The position numbers were made by a program, and so were the translations under genes. A stretch of DNA of 44,961 bases from Flavobacteriales bacterium. GTDB taxonomy: Bacteria; Bacteroidota; Bacteroidia; Flavobacteriales_D; Crocinitomicaceae. The notes beneath the pieces were generated by a model that was not told where the DNA came from, did not search any database, and worked only from the letters and a program-made list of their open reading frames with translations. Of the stretch, positions 43,602 to 44,961 are shown in pieces. The DNA lies in the NCBI GenBank assembly GCA_947454525.1, contig CANGJM010000021.1:1-44961 (forward strand). Reading direction: 5' to 3'. Every line of letters starts with the position of its first letter. Position 1 is the stretch's first letter.

Positions 43602-44301
43602 CCTTTATTTAATCCCCAACACATTAGGCGGGGAATCTGTTTCAGACATATTGCCTGCAGACGCACAAAAAATTGCTACTAGTTTACGCTATTTTGCAGT
43701 AGAAGAAATCAAATCAGCTAGACGATTACTTCGAAAAATGGATCGCACTTTCCCCATTGATGATTCACAATTTTTCATCATCAATAAACACATGAAAGAA
43801 TCCGAATTAATGAAAATCCTTTTAGTTTTAATAAAAGGGGAAAACATCGGAATTATTTCTGAGGCTGGATGTCCAGGTGTTGCGGATCCCGGTGCTGAAT
43901 TGGTCGCACTGGCACACACACAAAACATCAAAATTGTTCCATTAGTTGGTCCTTCGTCTATTTTACTTGCGTTAATGGCAAGTGGTTTTTCCGGACAAGA
44001 ATTTTCATTCCACGGTTATTTGCCGAGAGAGCGTAAAGAACGAATTAAAAAGTTAAAAGACTTTGAAATGGACACCAAGCGAAGTGGGAAAACACATATT
44101 TTCATGGATACACCTTTTCGAAATATGCACGTTTTAGAAGACATGTTAAATGATTTAGGGGACAGCTGTCAACTTTGTATTGCATCCAATGTTACTTTAC
44201 TCACAGAACAGATCAGAACAATGAGTGTCAAGGATTGGAGAGAGAAGGCTTATGACATTGGGAAAATTCCCACCATCTTCCTAATCGGAACTGCACAATA
44301 A
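43585..44301 (+). CDS. RsmI-like SAM-dependent methyltransferase (tetrapyrrole methylase fold)
   Basis: A 238-residue protein of the tetrapyrrole methylase superfamily, resembling RsmI (16S rRNA ribose methylation at C1402). It shows GNLYLIPNTLG near the N-terminus, where RsmI has YVVATPIGN, then SEAGCPGVADPGAELVALA and LVGPSSILLALMASGFSG, matching RsmI motifs. It is about 40-50 residues shorter than E. coli RsmI and lacks its C-terminal extension, so it may be a second, shorter clade with a different site. A strong terminator follows 7 bp after the stop. Confidence 0.85.
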   Translation: MAQLGNLYLIPNTLGGESVSDILPADAQKIATSLRYFAVEEIKSARRLLRKMDRTFPIDDSQFFIINKHMKESELMKILLVLIKGENIGIISEAGCPGVADPGAELVALAHTQNIKIVPLVGPSSILLALMASGFSGQEFSFHGYLPRERKERIKKLKDFEMDTKRSGKTHIFMDTPFRNMHVLEDMLNDLGDSCQLCIASNVTLLTEQIRTMSVKDWREKAYDIGKIPTIFLIGTAQ

Positions 44302-44308
44302 AATTACT

Positions 44309-44331
44309 AACCACTTTCGAGTGGTTTTTTT
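44309..44331 (+). terminator. Terminator after the dnaA-phosphatase-RsmI-like genes
   Basis: AACCACT-TTCG-AGTGGTT followed by five T: a 7-bp stem with the very stable UUCG tetraloop and a T-run, 8 bp after the stop codon. Confidence 0.92.
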
Positions 44332-44550
44332 GTGCGCTCCAACTTTCAAATACATAGAATCCATTCCTTGCATACTTTTAAAAACAACCCAGAATAGATC
44401 AAAATTCACATCTCTAGAATCACGTATTCCGATACAAGGTTCAGGATGAAATCGTATAGGCGAACTATGAGAGGAACTGACGGGTGTAAATTCGAGTAAA
44501 AAGTGCATTGAATATCCGCAGGATTGCAAATCCAGCGGTGCGGTTACATT
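44332..44550. other. Intergenic stretch without a recognisable gene
   Basis: About 220 bp between the terminator and the repeats. A minus-strand reading frame is open through it, but its protein pattern looks random and it begins within the terminator modules. The only structure I see is a 23-nt near-palindrome at 44516-44538: CCGC-A-GGATT-GCA-AATCC-A-GCGG, one A-A mismatch in the stem. It resembles dispersed palindromes in Bacteroidota intergenic DNA, but this cannot be confirmed here. Confidence 0.5.
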
Positions 44551-44574
44551 TAAGAAAATCTTGGGCATAAACTT

Positions 44575-44603
44575 ACCCCGACGATTCTGACGAATGTCGG
44601 GGT
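44575..44603 (-). terminator. Distal hairpin of the third module (diverged, no T-run)
   Basis: The outer stem CCCCGAC (44576-44582)/GTCGGGG (44596-44602) encloses an inner ATTC/GAAT stem, the same architecture as the two terminators nearer the 5S gene but with different stem bases. On the minus strand TAAGTTT follows instead of a T-run, so termination here is doubtful. Confidence 0.4.
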
Positions 44604-44689
44604 CTTTAAAATCGGCGTCTCCCGAAACATCGGGATTACGCTCCCATCCATCTTTTATTGTTGATTGATTCAAGAAAATCTTGGGCATA

Positions 44690-44721
44690 AAAAAACCCTG
44701 ATTCTTGCGAACCAGGGTTTT
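44690..44721 (-). terminator. Second terminator downstream of the 5S gene
   Basis: AAAACCCTG (44692-44700) pairs with CAGGGTTTT (44713-44721), and a T-run follows on the minus strand. By eye it is an identical copy of the proximal 5S terminator at 44803-44835. Confidence 0.8.
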
Positions 44722-44802
44722 AAAATCGGCGTCCCCCGAAACATCGGGATTACGCTCCCATCCATCTTTTATTGTTGCTTCATTTAAGAAAATCTTGGGC
44801 AT

Positions 44803-44835
44803 AAAAAAACCCTGATTCTTGCGAACCAGGGTTTT
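44803..44835 (-). terminator. Terminator of the rRNA operon
   Basis: AAAACCCTG (44806-44814) pairs with CAGGGTTTT (44827-44835) and the stem continues inward over one mismatch (TTC/GAA). On the minus strand seven T follow. It starts 6 bp beyond the 5S 3' end. Confidence 0.92.
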
Positions 44836-44840
44836 AAAAT

Positions 44841-44949
44841 CGGCGTCGACTTACTCTCCCATCCTCAAAAGGACAGTACCATCAGCGCAAGCAGGCTTAA
44901 CTTCTCTGTTCGAAATGGGAAGAGGTGGACCGTGCTGCTATAAACACCC
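44841..44949 (-). rRNA. rrf: 5S ribosomal RNA
   Basis: The minus strand has the conserved 5S core: CCACCTCTTCCCATTTCG, AACAGAGAAGTTAAGCC, GATGGTACTG and GGATGGGAGAGTAAG. Helix I pairs GGTGTT near 44948-44943 with GACGCC near 44847-44842. The ends are set from this helix and may be off by one or two bases. As the last gene of an rRNA operon, it implies that 23S and 16S lie to the right of the window on the same strand. Confidence 0.95.
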
Positions 44950-44961
44950 AAAAACGTTGAC

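Larger units (their letters stand above)
44551..44840 (-). repeat. Three tandem modules of 5S-tail, terminator hairpin and AAGAAAATCTTGGGCAT
   Basis: The sequence AAGAAAATCTTGGGCAT recurs at 44552, 44672 and 44786 (periods 120 and 114 bp). Each is followed (plus strand) by a hairpin and TTTAAAATCGGCGTC. After the first two copies comes CCCGAAACATCGGG, then GATTACGCTCCCATCCATCTT and TTATTGTTG; after the third comes the real 5S rRNA 3' end. GATTACGCTCCCATCC resembles the 5S 3' region (GACTTACTCTCCCATCC), so the two left modules look like copies of the 5S tail plus terminator, with a small CCCGA/TCGGG hairpin inserted. Confidence 0.85.

Noticed and set aside
44281..44802. A 173-residue minus-strand reading frame with a repeated phrase (MPKIFLN...IKDGWERNPDVSGDADF)
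   Set aside because: Its first part is only the translation of the tandem 5S-tail/terminator modules, including the terminator hairpins, and the rest has no protein-like pattern and runs through the dnaA-side terminator. It is treated as a repeat, not a gene.

Overview
This window is ordinary core chromosome of a Bacteroidota bacterium, most likely a Flavobacteriales member close to Fluviicola/Crocinitomicaceae. The order-level placement is inferred from protein style, not from a database search. Supporting signs are the promoter element TAnnTTTG with an upstream TTG, no clear Shine-Dalgarno sites, several outer-membrane lipoproteins, two TonB-dependent receptors, a separate homocysteine-methyltransferase half of MetH, and Big_5, DUF2911 and HU-CCDC81/SPOR proteins. 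I found no phage, insertion sequence, CRISPR array, toxin-antitoxin pair or defence island.

Layout. 1-210: three tandem copies of a 70-bp repeat. 241-529: tRNA-Pro(TGG) and tRNA-Ser(GCT) on the minus strand with a terminator. 599-2773: purM, xseB and a TerB-DnaJ protein. 2811-5588: htpG and a divergent short-chain dehydrogenase. 5585-10553: an M1 aminopeptidase lipoprotein, pgk and gapA. 10673-14554: an unknown lipoprotein, a C1B peptidase, an HU/SPOR membrane protein and kdsB. 14554-19307: two paralogous TonB-dependent receptors. 19371-20819: dprA and dgkA. 20882-24704: a SAM-I riboswitch and a two-gene metH. 24701-26537: rnhA, ruvC and a DEDD exonuclease. 26618-31368: a compact plus-strand cluster (free-Met-sulfoxide reductase, Big_5 lipoprotein, DUF2911, EamA transporter, aldo/keto reductase). 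31437-34219: TrxR-like ferredoxin-NADP reductase, an orphan histidine kinase and a small secreted protein. 34337-38562: thyA-folA facing rsmE-holA-pepT. 38612-41414: SirB1-like protein, small lipoprotein, arginase-family hydrolase and YbgC-type thioesterase. 41669-44301: dnaA, low-molecular-weight phosphatase and an RsmI-like methyltransferase. 44551-44949: the 5S rRNA end of an rRNA operon entering from the right on the minus strand, followed by repeated 5S-tail/terminator modules.

Functional threads are nucleotide and folate metabolism (purM, thyA, folA, metH), DNA maintenance (dnaA, holA, ruvC, rnhA, dprA, xseB), central glycolysis (pgk, gapA), protein quality control (htpG, DnaJ-like) and envelope functions (kdsB, dgkA, TonB receptors, lipoproteins).

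The most unusual signals are structural. Both ends of the window carry tandem arrays that look built from stable-RNA gene ends. All seven convergent protein-gene pairs overlap at their stop codons, four of them by exactly 4 bp. A roughly 40-nt promoter-plus-terminator unit with no reading frame sits before a small lipoprotein gene. I saw no convincing new multi-gene system.
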